Shown here piece by piece: positions 1-6,701 of a DNA stretch of 9,840 nucleotides. Origin of the DNA: an uncultured Collinsella sp. GTDB taxonomy: Bacteria > Actinomycetota > Coriobacteriia > Coriobacteriales > Coriobacteriaceae. Position numbers and translations under genes: made by a program. The DNA lies in the NCBI GenBank assembly GCA_902462065.1, contig CABQAK010000056.1:1-9840 (forward strand). The letters are read 5' to 3'. The number at the start of each line of letters is the position of its first letter. Position 1 is the first letter of the stretch. The notes beneath the pieces are model-generated. The model had not been told where the DNA came from, did no database searches, and worked only from the letters and a program-made list of their open reading frames with translations.

Positions 1-2
1 GA

Positions 3-1085
3 GCGGTATCGTTCCAGACGCTTGTCGCCACCAAGACGGCGCGCGTGGTGCTCGCCGCCGACGGTCGCCCCGTGGCGGAGTTTGGCCTGCGCCGCGCCCA
101 GGGTCCCGATGGCGGCCTGGCCGTTGCGCGCGCGAGCTACGTTGCCGGCTGCTCCTCTACGTCCAATGTGCTCGCCGGCCGCCGCTATGGTATTCCCGTC
201 TTTGGCACGCATGCGCACAGCTGGGTGATGAGCTTCGATTCCGAGCTCGAGGCCTTCCGCGCCTTTGCCAAGTCGAGCCCCAAGAACTGTACGCTGCTCA
301 TCGACACCTATGACGTGCGCGAGGGCTGCGAGCATGCCATTACGGTTGCCAAGGAGATGGAGGCGGTGGGCGAGCGTCTGTCGGCTATTCGCATCGACTC
401 CGGCGACCTCGCCAAGCTCTCCAAGTATGTTCGCGGCCGTTTTGATGCCGAGGGCCTGCCCTATGTGGGGATCTCGGTTTCCAACGATCTTGACGAGTAC
501 ACGATTCAGTCGCTGCTGGACCAGGGCGCGCCCATCGATAGCTTTGGCGTGGGTACCAAGCTCGCGACCTGCTATGACCAGCCGGCGCTGGGTGGCGTGT
601 ACAAGCTTTCCGCCCGCCGTGCGAGCGAGACAGATCCATGGACGCCGGTGGTCAAGCTCTCCGAGCAGCCCTATAAGCGCACGATCCCGGGTGTGCAACG
701 CGTGCGCCGTTATTACGACGGCTTTGGCGGCCCAGTCTGCGACATGATCTACGACGAGGACCATCTGGCGGGGGAGGGCGCCGCGCGCGGCAATACCCTC
801 GTGGCCGTGAATGATGCCGCCCTGGTGACCGACGTGTCCGAACTTGAGTATCGCGAGCTGCTGGTGCCGATCGTGCGCGATGGCAGTGCGGTGGCTCCGC
901 GTGAGAGCATCCAGGACGCGCGCGAGCGCTGTGCTTGGGCGCTCGATCATCTGGACGCAGCTTTCAAGCGCTTCCTGTACCCGCAGACCTATGTGGTGGG
1001 CATGGAGCAGGGCCTGGCTCAGGTGCGCGACGAGCTCGTGCGCAAGAACATGGCCGCGGCTTCGGCCTTCCCCTGGGCAAAATGA
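3..1085 (+). CDS. pncB: nicotinate phosphoribosyltransferase, 3' part (5' end outside window)
   Basis: Joins nicotinate to PRPP to give nicotinate mononucleotide, with ATP hydrolysis, in cytoplasmic NAD salvage (Preiss-Handler pathway). The reading frame is open from base 3, so the gene enters from the left. About 360 residues are visible of a protein that is usually 440-540. Seen: RRAQGPDGG near 84-110; FGTHAHSWV at 201-227, whose histidine region matches the phosphorylated active-site histidine of the family; IRIDSGDLAKLS near 390-423; and FGVGTKLATCYDQPALGGVYKL, the phosphate-binding and substrate region. The TGA stop at 1083-1085 lies inside the left arm of a palindromic repeat. The next gene, proB, starts 103 bp downstream with no evident function in common. 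The family call is firm; the symbol pncB is the usual one, though NAPRT subfamilies differ. Confidence 0.9.
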   Translation, partial: AVSFQTLVATKTARVVLAADGRPVAEFGLRRAQGPDGGLAVARASYVAGCSSTSNVLAGRRYGIPVFGTHAHSWVMSFDSELEAFRAFAKSSPKNCTLLIDTYDVREGCEHAITVAKEMEAVGERLSAIRIDSGDLAKLSKYVRGRFDAEGLPYVGISVSNDLDEYTIQSLLDQGAPIDSFGVGTKLATCYDQPALGGVYKLSARRASETDPWTPVVKLSEQPYKRTIPGVQRVRRYYDGFGGPVCDMIYDEDHLAGEGAARGNTLVAVNDAALVTDVSELEYRELLVPIVRDGSAVAPRESIQDARERCAWALDHLDAAFKRFLYPQTYVVGMEQGLAQVRDELVRKNMAAASAFPWAK

Positions 1086-1127
1086 TCCGAAGGGGACGGA
1101 GGAAAACGGATCATTTTCGTCCGTCCC
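1079..1127 (+). repeat. REP-like palindromic element overlapping the pncB stop
   Basis: Perfect 11-bp inverted repeat AAAATGATCCG (1079-1089) and CGGATCATTTT (1107-1117), separated by a 17-nt loop containing AAGGGGACGGAGGAAAA. A second inverted repeat, GGGACGGA (1093-1100) with TCCGTCCC (1120-1127), interleaves with the first, so the two stems would form a pseudoknot or be alternatives. The right arm of the first ends in TTTT, so it could act as a weak terminator for pncB. The TGA stop is part of the left arm. The GGGGAC core is shared with other repeats in this window. A small CCGGG/CCCGG hairpin follows at 1131-1143. Confidence 0.7.
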
Positions 1128-1188
1128 GCACCGGGTGCCCCGGCTGCTCCAGCTCGCCCGCCTGCTCAACACTCGATTGGTTTGACGT

Positions 1189-2316
1189 ATGACGACTTCT
1201 TATAAAACGATGGTGGTAAAGATCGGCTCGTCCACGGTGGTGGGCGCCGACGGCAAGGTCAACCGCGCCTTTATCGGCGGGCTTGCCGATCAGGCCGCAG
1301 CGCTGCGCAAGCTCGGCTGGCGTCTGGTCGTGGTGAGCTCGGGCGCTATCGCCTGTGGCTATCCCGTGCTGGGCTTCGACCGTAAGCCGGTCGGCGACCT
1401 GCCGAGCCTGCAGGCCTGCGCTTCGGCCGGCCAGTGCATCATCTCGTCGGCCTACGACGAGGAGTTTCATGCGCGCGACCTGCTCACCTCGCTCGTGCTG
1501 CTCACGCGTCACGACACGGCGCGCCGTACGTCCTACCTGCACGCGCGCGACGCCCTGCTGCGCCTGGTGGAGCTTGGCGTGGTGCCGGTCGTCAACGAGA
1601 ACGATACCGTTACTGTCGATGAGATCAAGTTTGGCGACAACGACACACTGGCGGCGCTTGTGAGCTGCCTGGTTTCTGCCGATCTGTGCGTGACGCTCTC
1701 GGACATCGATGGTCTCTATACTGCCAATCCGCATGAGGACCCCACGGCCGAGTTTGTTCCTGTCGTGCATAAGATCGATGCCAAGATTATTGCCTCGGCG
1801 GGCGATTCTTCCACATCGGTGGGAACGGGCGGCATGATTACCAAGATCCGCGCGAGCCGCATCCTGATGACGGCGGGCATTCAGAGCGTGATTTGCTCAG
1901 GCGAGGAGCCCGATGCGCTCGTGCGCCTCGCCCGCGGCGAGAGCGTGGGCACGCTGTTCGATCCGCCGGCGGAGCGTCTGGACATCGCACCCCGCAAGCT
2001 GTGGATCGCACTGGGCGACAAGGCGCATGGCTCGGTGACGGTCGATGATGGTGCTGCGAAGGCGCTGGTTAGCCGTGGCTCTTCCTTGCTTGCGGTGGGT
2101 ATTCGCGAGGTCGATGGCCAGTTTGCCGAGGGCGATGTGCTCGATGTGTGCGATCCGAGCGGTATGGTCGTCGCCCGCGGTATCGCCGAGGCCGATTCGG
2201 ACGTGCTGGAGCTTGCTGCCGGCCGCCGCCAGGACCAGATCGCCAGCAACCGCCTGCTCGCTAACTTGGCCGAGAAGCCGGCGATACACAGGGATAACCT
2301 AATCGTCTTCGCTTAA
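1189..2316 (+). CDS. proB: glutamate 5-kinase with C-terminal PUA domain
   Basis: Phosphorylates L-glutamate to gamma-glutamyl phosphate, the first and usually feedback-inhibited step of proline synthesis, in the cytoplasm. It is 375 residues, close to the E. coli enzyme (367). The amino-acid kinase domain covers about 1-260: VVKIGSS (9-15), VVVSSGAIA (47-55), VVNENDTV (134-141), KFGDNDTLAALVS (147-159), SDIDGLYTANP (171-181) and VGTGGMITKI (211-220). A PUA domain follows at about 270-360 (residue 282 SVTVDDGA onward, then FAEGDVLDV). Its product passes to ProA, encoded 1.8 kb downstream. The ATG at 1189 comes 3 nt after an in-frame TGA (1183-1185), so no earlier start is possible. No convincing Shine-Dalgarno precedes it (ATTGGTTTGACGT), which is unusual here; a later ATG at 1210 has none either. 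I see no clear promoter in 1118-1188. Confidence 0.96.
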   Translation: MTTSYKTMVVKIGSSTVVGADGKVNRAFIGGLADQAAALRKLGWRLVVVSSGAIACGYPVLGFDRKPVGDLPSLQACASAGQCIISSAYDEEFHARDLLTSLVLLTRHDTARRTSYLHARDALLRLVELGVVPVVNENDTVTVDEIKFGDNDTLAALVSCLVSADLCVTLSDIDGLYTANPHEDPTAEFVPVVHKIDAKIIASAGDSSTSVGTGGMITKIRASRILMTAGIQSVICSGEEPDALVRLARGESVGTLFDPPAERLDIAPRKLWIALGDKAHGSVTVDDGAAKALVSRGSSLLAVGIREVDGQFAEGDVLDVCDPSGMVVARGIAEADSDVLELAAGRRQDQIASNRLLANLAEKPAIHRDNLIVFA

Positions 2317-2330
2317 CCAATTGACGCTGC

Positions 2331-2428
2331 AAACGCCCCTAAGCGGCAATCTGACGTTCAATCGTCGGGCATGACCAAAAGGTCAATGCCCTCCTCTTTC
2401 ACGTCACCTTGCTCGCTTAGGGGCGTTT
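2331..2428 (+). terminator. 98-nt nested stem-loop after proB; terminator or structured RNA
   Basis: The outer stem is a perfect 15-bp inverted repeat: AAACGCCCCTAAGCG (2331-2345) with 2414-2428, followed by one more T. Inside it are TGACGT (2352-2357) with ACGTCA (2401-2406), and an apical hairpin GGGCATGACC (2367-2376) AAAA (2377-2380) with 2381-2391, which has one bulged A. Three coaxial helices with a U-rich 3' side lie 15 bp after the proB stop. A terminator role on the + strand is likely. The size and nesting exceed what termination needs, so a small structured RNA or a mobile palindromic element is also possible. Confidence 0.6.
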
Positions 2429-2476
2429 TCGCTTTCCGTTCTCTACCTGCGATGGCCGTAACGCCGGCATATCGTA

Positions 2477-2543
2477 AGTTGCGGTGAAATAGGGATGGTT
2501 TGGCGGCTTTAAAGCCTTTAACAGTCCTTATTTCACCGCAACT
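2477..2543. repeat. 67-nt near-perfect palindrome
   Basis: Arms 2477-2495 and 2525-2543 (beginning AGTTGCGGTGAAATA) are complementary over 19 positions with one G-T pair. Similarity continues inward with gaps, and the centre is the 12-bp palindrome GGCTTTAAAGCC (2505-2516). It has no ORF and no T tract. It resembles a REP or small MITE-like element. It lies between the proB terminator and the repeat that ends the hydrolase gene. Confidence 0.65.
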
Positions 2544-2558
2544 CGTTGAGGCGGCGGG

Positions 2559-2618
2559 GTCCCACTGCCGGCACTTGGGGACGTTCCTTTTGTGCCGGCA
2601 CTTTGGGACACTCCTTAG
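2559..2618. repeat. two-unit 27-bp tandem repeat with GGGGAC core
   Basis: GCCGGCACTTGGGGACGTTCC (from 2567) recurs as GCCGGCACTTTGGGACACTCC (from 2594), a 27-bp period with a few substitutions. GTGCCGGCAC (2592-2601) is itself a perfect palindrome, so the units can also pair: GCCGGCAC 2567-2574 with GTGCCGGC 2592-2599, and GTCCCA 2559-2564 with TGGGAC 2604-2609. It ends one base before the stop codon of the minus-strand hydrolase and could help terminate that transcript. Confidence 0.65.
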
Positions 2619-4037
2619 CTAGAAGATCCGGCGCAGGTCTCCGCGGTTGAGGGCTTCGTCGAAGAGGTGCTTGAATACCACGCTGCCGTGCAGACCGTCG
2701 TGCTCGAACTCGTTGGTCACCCAGGCATGCGAGTTGCCCACGCGGCTGAGCGTATCGAGCTGCAGGCCCGAATCCACGTACATGTCGTCGAAATATACCG
2801 CGGCCTGGAGTGGCACTTCGTTGCAGGCCAGGCGCTGCGGGTCGTAGATCTTGTCCCAGCTGGTGTCTTCCATCAGCAGATCCATCGCGGGCTTAAACGG
2901 CTTAAGTTCGGGCATCTGCTCGAACATCCACGGGAACATGGCCTCGCCGGTAAACATGAGCGGGCGCGCGAGCGTGTCGAACTCGGCGCGGTGTGCCTTC
3001 TCTTCTGCCGCGGCCCAGCGAATGGGCATGGTGTCGCCATCGGCGTAGATGAACTCCTGCAGCGTCCAGTACAGCGGATTCGTGTGCGTGTTGGTGCGCT
3101 CAAAGGCGCGCATCAAAAAGCTATCGGATACCGAGGAGCCGCAGCTCAGCGTACCGTCGCCATCAACAAACGCGTGATCGATAATCCAGTGCATGCGCTC
3201 AAAGCTCGGCTTCATGCCAAAGTCGCTGCCCATGAGCTGCAGGCGCTCGACCGTCATCGGCGAGCCGTCGGGCAGCACGGGCTTCTGAGCCTCGAGCGCA
3301 TCTGCCAGGGCCGCCACGCGCTCGACGTCGGCGGGGTAGCGGTCGTAATACTGCTGAGTCTTGGCGGCCATGCGCGGGAAGGTGTGCGCGTAGACCTCGC
3401 TGGCGCTCGCCGGCACGTGCGGAATGCCGCCACAGGTAAAGCTTGCCGCTACGGCCTCGGGGAAGAGCGACAGATAGCTCAGCGTCAAAAAGCCGCCGTA
3501 GCTCTGCCCGAGTGTGACCCAGGGCTTGCCGCCAAAGCCCACCAGGCGCAGGTACTCAAAATCGCGCACGATGGAGCTGGCGAGATGGCGCTTGAGGAAG
3601 TCCGCCTGCGAGCGGGCCGCATCGGCTCCTGCTGCCTCGGCGCGATCGCCCAAGGCGGCAATCGTGCGCCCGTCCACGCAGCTGCTGCGCCCGGTGCCGC
3701 GCTGGTCGGGCAGCACGACGCGGAAATGCTTGACGGCCTCCTCGATCCAGCCATCGCTTGTAGGCGACAGCGGACGCGGGCTCTCGCCGCCGGGGCCGCC
3801 TTGCAAAAAGAGGAGGAGCGGTAGATCGTCGTTGATGCGGTCGGGGGCGCAGACCACGCGGTAGAAGAGCTTGATGCTCTCGGGCGCGCCGGCGATGGGT
3901 GCCGGCATGGCGCCGCGGCGCATGGTGCTGCCGACGGCCAAAAGCATGGGGTCTAGGCCGCGCCAGTCGAGAGGGACATCGATGCTGTGGTCCTCGACAT
4001 ACAGGCCGGGGACGTGGTACGAAGTGATGAGCGCCAT
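2619..4037 (-). CDS. prolyl aminopeptidase-like alpha/beta hydrolase (peptidase family S33)
   Basis: Probably a cytoplasmic serine peptidase that removes N-terminal proline from short peptides; the exact substrate is unproven. It is 472 residues, matching the larger prolyl aminopeptidases (about 425-480) rather than the 300-residue type. No signal peptide or membrane segment is seen. Motifs: LFLQGGPGGESPRP (77-89, oxyanion hole), VLPDQRGTGRSS (108-119), and TLGQSYGGF (175-183) with nucleophile Ser179. The late DDMYVD segment (417-422) should hold the catalytic Asp and EHDGLHG (445-451) the His. I chose ATG 4037 because GGAAG (4044-4048 on the complement) stands 6 nt upstream and homologous sequence begins there (MALITSYHVPGLYVEDH). 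A longer frame from 4127 would run across the proA promoter region. The gene stands between proB and proA, divergent from proA by 113 bp. Other S33 specificities (tripeptidyl aminopeptidase) cannot be excluded. Confidence 0.88.
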   Translation of the reverse strand: MALITSYHVPGLYVEDHSIDVPLDWRGLDPMLLAVGSTMRRGAMPAPIAGAPESIKLFYRVVCAPDRINDDLPLLLFLQGGPGGESPRPLSPTSDGWIEEAVKHFRVVLPDQRGTGRSSCVDGRTIAALGDRAEAAGADAARSQADFLKRHLASSIVRDFEYLRLVGFGGKPWVTLGQSYGGFLTLSYLSLFPEAVAASFTCGGIPHVPASASEVYAHTFPRMAAKTQQYYDRYPADVERVAALADALEAQKPVLPDGSPMTVERLQLMGSDFGMKPSFERMHWIIDHAFVDGDGTLSCGSSVSDSFLMRAFERTNTHTNPLYWTLQEFIYADGDTMPIRWAAAEEKAHRAEFDTLARPLMFTGEAMFPWMFEQMPELKPFKPAMDLLMEDTSWDKIYDPQRLACNEVPLQAAVYFDDMYVDSGLQLDTLSRVGNSHAWVTNEFEHDGLHGSVVFKHLFDEALNRGDLRRIF

Positions 4038-4150
4038 GTGATGCTTCCATTCGTTGCGGTGTTTCGGGTTGACCAATTCTACCGCCGTCGGCGAGGGTGC
4101 GCATAAATCGGCTACCATGGGTGGCAAACATCTAAGAGAAAGGGCCGCCC
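4038..4150. promoter_or_regulatory. divergent promoter region, hydrolase / proA
   Basis: This 113-bp gap must serve both genes. On the minus strand, TAGAAT (complement of 4076-4081) is a good -10 candidate and would start transcription about 32 nt before the hydrolase ATG, but its -35 is poor. On the plus strand, TACCAT (4113-4118) is a possible -10 for proA, again without a good -35; TTGACC (4069-4074) is not correctly spaced for it. No clear operator was found. Confidence 0.35.
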
Positions 4151-5437
4151 ATGTCGGTCGATATAGCCACGTATGTCCACGATCTTGCTGTTGCCGCCAA
4201 GGCCGCTTCGGGCGCGCTTGCCACGGCGAGCGATGTCCAGCGCCAGGAGGCCGTGCGCGCTATGGCCGCGGCGCTGCGCGACGGCGTTGATTCCATCGTT
4301 GCCGCCAATGAGCTCGATATGTCTGCTGCGCGCGATGCGGGCACCTCGGCGGGGCTTCTCGACCGTCTGCTGCTGACGCCCGAGCGCGTCGAGGGCATGG
4401 CCGCCGGTTTGGAGAAGCTCGCCGAGCTGCCCGATCCCGTCGGCCGCGTGCTCGACCACCGCGTGCTTGCGAGCGGTGTGGACCTGACCCGCGTGAGCGT
4501 GCCGTTGGGCCTGGTCGCCATGGTCTACGAGGCGCGCCCCAACGTGACGGCCGACGCCGCAGGCATCTGCATCCGTACCGGCAACGCCTGCATTCTACGC
4601 GGCGGCTCGCTGGCCTATCACTCGTGTGCCATGATCGCCGAGCTGCTGGCCGATGCGCTCGAGGCCAAGGGCTTCCCGCGCGAGGCCGTGTCGATGATCG
4701 AGTCCACCGACCGCGAGGCCACCGGCGAGCTCATGAAGCTCCGCGGTATTGTCGACGTACTCATTCCGCGCGGAGGTGCAGGCCTGATCCAGCGCTGCGT
4801 GCGCGAGTCGCTTGTGCCGGTGATCGAGACGGGCACGGGCAACTGCCACATCTACGTGCATGAATCCGCCGACTTTGATAAGGCGCTCAACATTATCGTT
4901 AATGCCAAGACCCAGCGCGTAGGCGTGTGCAATGCCGCCGAGTCGCTGCTGGTCGACCGTGCTGTGGCCGATGCGTTTTTGCCCGCGGTCGTGACCGTGC
5001 TGCATGACCACGGCGTGCTGATTCACGGCGACGAGGCAACCTGCGCCGCATGCGCCGATGCCGGGCTTGTGGAGGGCGATGACTACGTCGCCGCGACTGA
5101 GGAGGACTGGGGTCGCGAGTACCTGGCGCTCGAGATGAGCGTGAAGGTCGTGGCAAACGAGGACGAGGCCATCGCACACATCAACCGCTACGGCACGATG
5201 CACTCCGAGGCCATCGTTGCCGAGGATACGGATGCTTGCGAGCGCTTCCTCGATGCTGTCGATGCCTCGGCCGTGTACTCCAACGCCAGCACTCGCTTCA
5301 CTGACGGCGGCGAGTTTGGCCTGGGTGCCGAGATCGGCATCTCGACCCAAAAACTCCACGCCCGTGGCCCCTTTGCCGCCGAGGCCCTCACCACCTACAA
5401 ATACAAGCTCCGCGGCACCGGCCAGGTCCGTCCCTAA
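4151..5437 (+). CDS. proA: glutamate-5-semialdehyde dehydrogenase (gamma-glutamyl phosphate reductase)
   Basis: Reduces gamma-glutamyl phosphate to glutamate 5-semialdehyde with NADPH, the second step of proline synthesis, using the ProB product. It is 428 residues (E. coli 417) with an aldehyde dehydrogenase-like fold. Seen: VPLGLVAMVYEARPNVTADAAG (117-138), LRGGSLAYHS (149-158), the ProA segment VDVLIPRGGAGLI (201-213), and NAKTQRVGVCNAAESLLV (251-268) with catalytic Cys260. The C-terminal FGLGAEIGISTQKLHARGP segment is also present. The start at 4151 is preceded by a purine-rich AGAGAAAGGG (about 4135-4144), a fair ribosome-binding site. The N-terminus (DIATYVHDLAVAAKAAS) fits the family. 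It is split from proB by the minus-strand hydrolase rather than forming a proBA operon. Transcription runs into a strong palindrome 6 bp after the stop. Confidence 0.97.
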   Translation: MSVDIATYVHDLAVAAKAASGALATASDVQRQEAVRAMAAALRDGVDSIVAANELDMSAARDAGTSAGLLDRLLLTPERVEGMAAGLEKLAELPDPVGRVLDHRVLASGVDLTRVSVPLGLVAMVYEARPNVTADAAGICIRTGNACILRGGSLAYHSCAMIAELLADALEAKGFPREAVSMIESTDREATGELMKLRGIVDVLIPRGGAGLIQRCVRESLVPVIETGTGNCHIYVHESADFDKALNIIVNAKTQRVGVCNAAESLLVDRAVADAFLPAVVTVLHDHGVLIHGDEATCAACADAGLVEGDDYVAATEEDWGREYLALEMSVKVVANEDEAIAHINRYGTMHSEAIVAEDTDACERFLDAVDASAVYSNASTRFTDGGEFGLGAEIGISTQKLHARGPFAAEALTTYKYKLRGTGQVRP

Positions 5438-5443
5438 CGCCCG

Positions 5444-5500
5444 CGCCACCTAAAACCACCACAAAGGTGCCTGTCCCCTTTGTGGTGGTTTTAGGTGGCG
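5444..5500. repeat. REP-like palindrome, probable bidirectional terminator between proA and the HD gene
   Basis: Perfect 24-bp stem: arms 5444-5467 and 5477-5500, with the 9-nt loop TGCCTGTCC. It begins 6 bp after the proA stop and ends 7 bp before the stop of the converging HD gene. The AAAA/TTTT runs lie inside the arms, so it can terminate from either side although there is no long external T tract. The central 41 nt (5452-5492) recur exactly at 6162-6202. Confidence 0.8.
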
Positions 5501-5507
5501 TTGACGG

Positions 5508-6107
5508 TTAGGCCTGGAAGGTATCTCGGTCGGGGGCGAAGGACTGCATGGCCGCGATGGTGCGGTCAAAGAGCTCGGGGAGCTCCCAGCCCAACATCTC
5601 GGCGCCCTGCGAAATCACGTCGCGCGAGCAGCCGGCGGCAAAGCGTTTGTCCTTGAACTTCTTCTTGAGCGACTTAGTCGTAAAGTCCATAACGCTCTTG
5701 CTCGGGCGCATGATGACGGCAGCGCCGATCAGGCCGGTGAGCTCATCGCAGGCAAACAGGATCTTTTCCATCTGCAGCTCGGGCTTGGGTAGTGAGGTGT
5801 TGAAGTCCGACGTGTGCGTCTGGATGGCGCGAATGAGCTCGGGAGACGCACCTTCGCCCTCAAGAATCTCGGCAGCATAGATGGTGTGGTTCATGGGGTC
5901 GTCCTCATGCTCCTCCCAATCCAGGTCGTGCAGCAGACCGACGATGCCCCAAAACTCCTCGTTCTCGGGGTCGAACTCGCGCGCAAAGTAGCGCATAGTG
6001 CCCTCGACCGTCTCGCCATGGGTGATGTGGAACGGATCTTTGTTGTGCTCGTTGAGCAGTTCGAACGCACGGTCGCGGGTGATTCCAGCGGTAAGCGGCT
6101 CTGCCAT
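5508..6107 (-). CDS. HD-domain metal-dependent phosphohydrolase
   Basis: A 199-residue cytoplasmic protein of the HD superfamily (HDIG-like). The substrate is unknown; such proteins hydrolyse nucleotides or other phosphoesters. Metal-binding pattern seen: His30 (ITHGETVEGTM), the His60-Asp61 pair (GLLHDLDWEEHEDD), His74 (PMNHTIYAAEIL), His98 (AIQTHTSDF) and Asp121 (FACDELTGLIGA). The spacing fits a single small HD domain of about 25-135, followed by a basic segment SLKKKFKDKRFAAG (146-159) and a helical tail. The start at 6107 is well supported: AAGGAG lies 7 nt upstream on the complement. No signal peptide or second domain is present, so a c-di-GMP or (p)ppGpp role is not supported. It is flanked on both sides by the same 41-nt palindromic repeat. 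Not convincingly co-transcribed with carD, since a hairpin lies between them. Confidence 0.85.
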   Translation of the reverse strand: MAEPLTAGITRDRAFELLNEHNKDPFHITHGETVEGTMRYFAREFDPENEEFWGIVGLLHDLDWEEHEDDPMNHTIYAAEILEGEGASPELIRAIQTHTSDFNTSLPKPELQMEKILFACDELTGLIGAAVIMRPSKSVMDFTTKSLKKKFKDKRFAAGCSRDVISQGAEMLGWELPELFDRTIAAMQSFAPDRDTFQA

Positions 6108-6174
6108 AAGAGACTCCTTGTGCTCGTGGGTATCGATAAGAATGAATACTACTAGAACAAGAAAACCACCACAA
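6108..6174 (-). promoter_or_regulatory. possible promoter of the HD gene
   Basis: On the complement, TTGTGG (6174-6169) is 17 nt upstream of TAGTAT (6151-6146), which would start transcription near 6139, about 32 nt before the ATG. The match is partial (3/6 and 4/6 to the sigma70 consensus). The -35 would lie in an arm of the palindromic repeat. Confidence 0.3.
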
Positions 6175-6203
6175 AGGTGCCTGTCCCCTTTGTGGTGGTT
6201 TTT
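6161..6203. repeat. second copy of REP-like palindrome, probable carD terminator
   Basis: A 16-bp perfect stem, 6162-6177 with 6187-6202, plus a G-T pair at 6161/6203, and the loop TGCCTGTCC. On the minus strand it starts 13 nt after the carD stop and ends with TTTTC, so it is a plausible terminator for carD. It is identical over 41 nt to 5452-5492 and in the same orientation. Confidence 0.8.
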
Positions 6204-6215
6204 GGCGCGGATGGG

Positions 6216-6701
6216 TTAGTTGAGGGCGGCTTGGGCTAGGCGAGCTTCGGCGTCCTCCTCGGTGACGCCCAAGGCCACGGCGAACTCCTCGATGGAGCGG
6301 CGCTTGGCCTCCTTGAGTACGCGCATGTAGTAGGAGCTGGGTTTTTTATCAGCTTCCTCGGCCTGGCGAATGCGGTGCATCATGGTCTTTGCCACGCGGA
6401 CCGTCTCGGGCGCGCCCAGCTTGAGCTGCTGCTTAAAGTGTGTCTCCTCAAGCGAGCTGTTGCGCTCGGTAAAGGTGTCGCACTCCAACTCGTCATAGTG
6501 GCTCAGCAGGTGCTCGGCATCTTGCTGCGAGATGGCGGCGTGCAAACGGTCGGCCTGCGCCACGGGGTACATGAGGATCGTCTGCGCATGTCCCTGCTTG
6601 GTCTCGAGTAGCAGCATGGGCTGCGGTGTGTCGTCCCTAAAACCGACGACGGTGCAGACTCCCTGGCCCGGATGAATGACGTGTTGACCGATTGAGAACA
6701 T
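6216..6701 (-). CDS. carD: CarD/CdnL family RNA polymerase-binding transcription regulator
   Basis: A 161-residue protein, the usual CarD length. Family members bind the RNA polymerase beta subunit and stabilise open promoter complexes, notably at rRNA promoters in actinobacteria. The N-terminal RNA polymerase-interacting (RID, Tudor-like) domain is at about 1-55: FSIGQHVIHPGQGVCTVVGF, then MLLLETKQ and TILMYPVAQADRL. The all-helical C-terminal domain (about 60-161) has the typical basic pattern, with HRIRQAEEADKKPSSYYMRVL and a final acidic and Ala-rich helix. ATG 6701 is preceded on the complement by GGAGG with a 4-nt spacer, which fixes the start. Divergent from argS by 342 bp. Other CdnL-like regulators share the fold; the residue called tryptophan-wedge in mycobacterial CarD is not obvious here. 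Confidence 0.88.
   Translation of the reverse strand: MFSIGQHVIHPGQGVCTVVGFRDDTPQPMLLLETKQGHAQTILMYPVAQADRLHAAISQQDAEHLLSHYDELECDTFTERNSSLEETHFKQQLKLGAPETVRVAKTMMHRIRQAEEADKKPSSYYMRVLKEAKRRSIEEFAVALGVTEEDAEARLAQAALN

Noticed and set aside
1182..1206. TTGACG ... TATAAA as a proB promoter
   Set aside because: The spacing is only 13 nt, and the -10 would lie inside the coding sequence.
2567..2616. Tandem 27-bp repeats as a CRISPR remnant
   Set aside because: Only two units, self-palindromic motifs, and near-identical sequence where spacers would be; no cas genes.
2667..3824. 385-codon + strand frame opposite the hydrolase
   Set aside because: It lies entirely inside the S33 hydrolase gene, has no ribosome-binding site or recognisable motif, and mirrors its codon bias.
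4038..4127. N-terminal extension of the hydrolase (start at 4127)
   Set aside because: It would add 30 non-homologous residues across the divergent promoter gap; ATG 4037 has its own GGAAG site.
4595..5449. 284-codon frame antisense to proA
   Set aside because: A shadow of proA, with a His/Gly/Val-rich composition and no family features.
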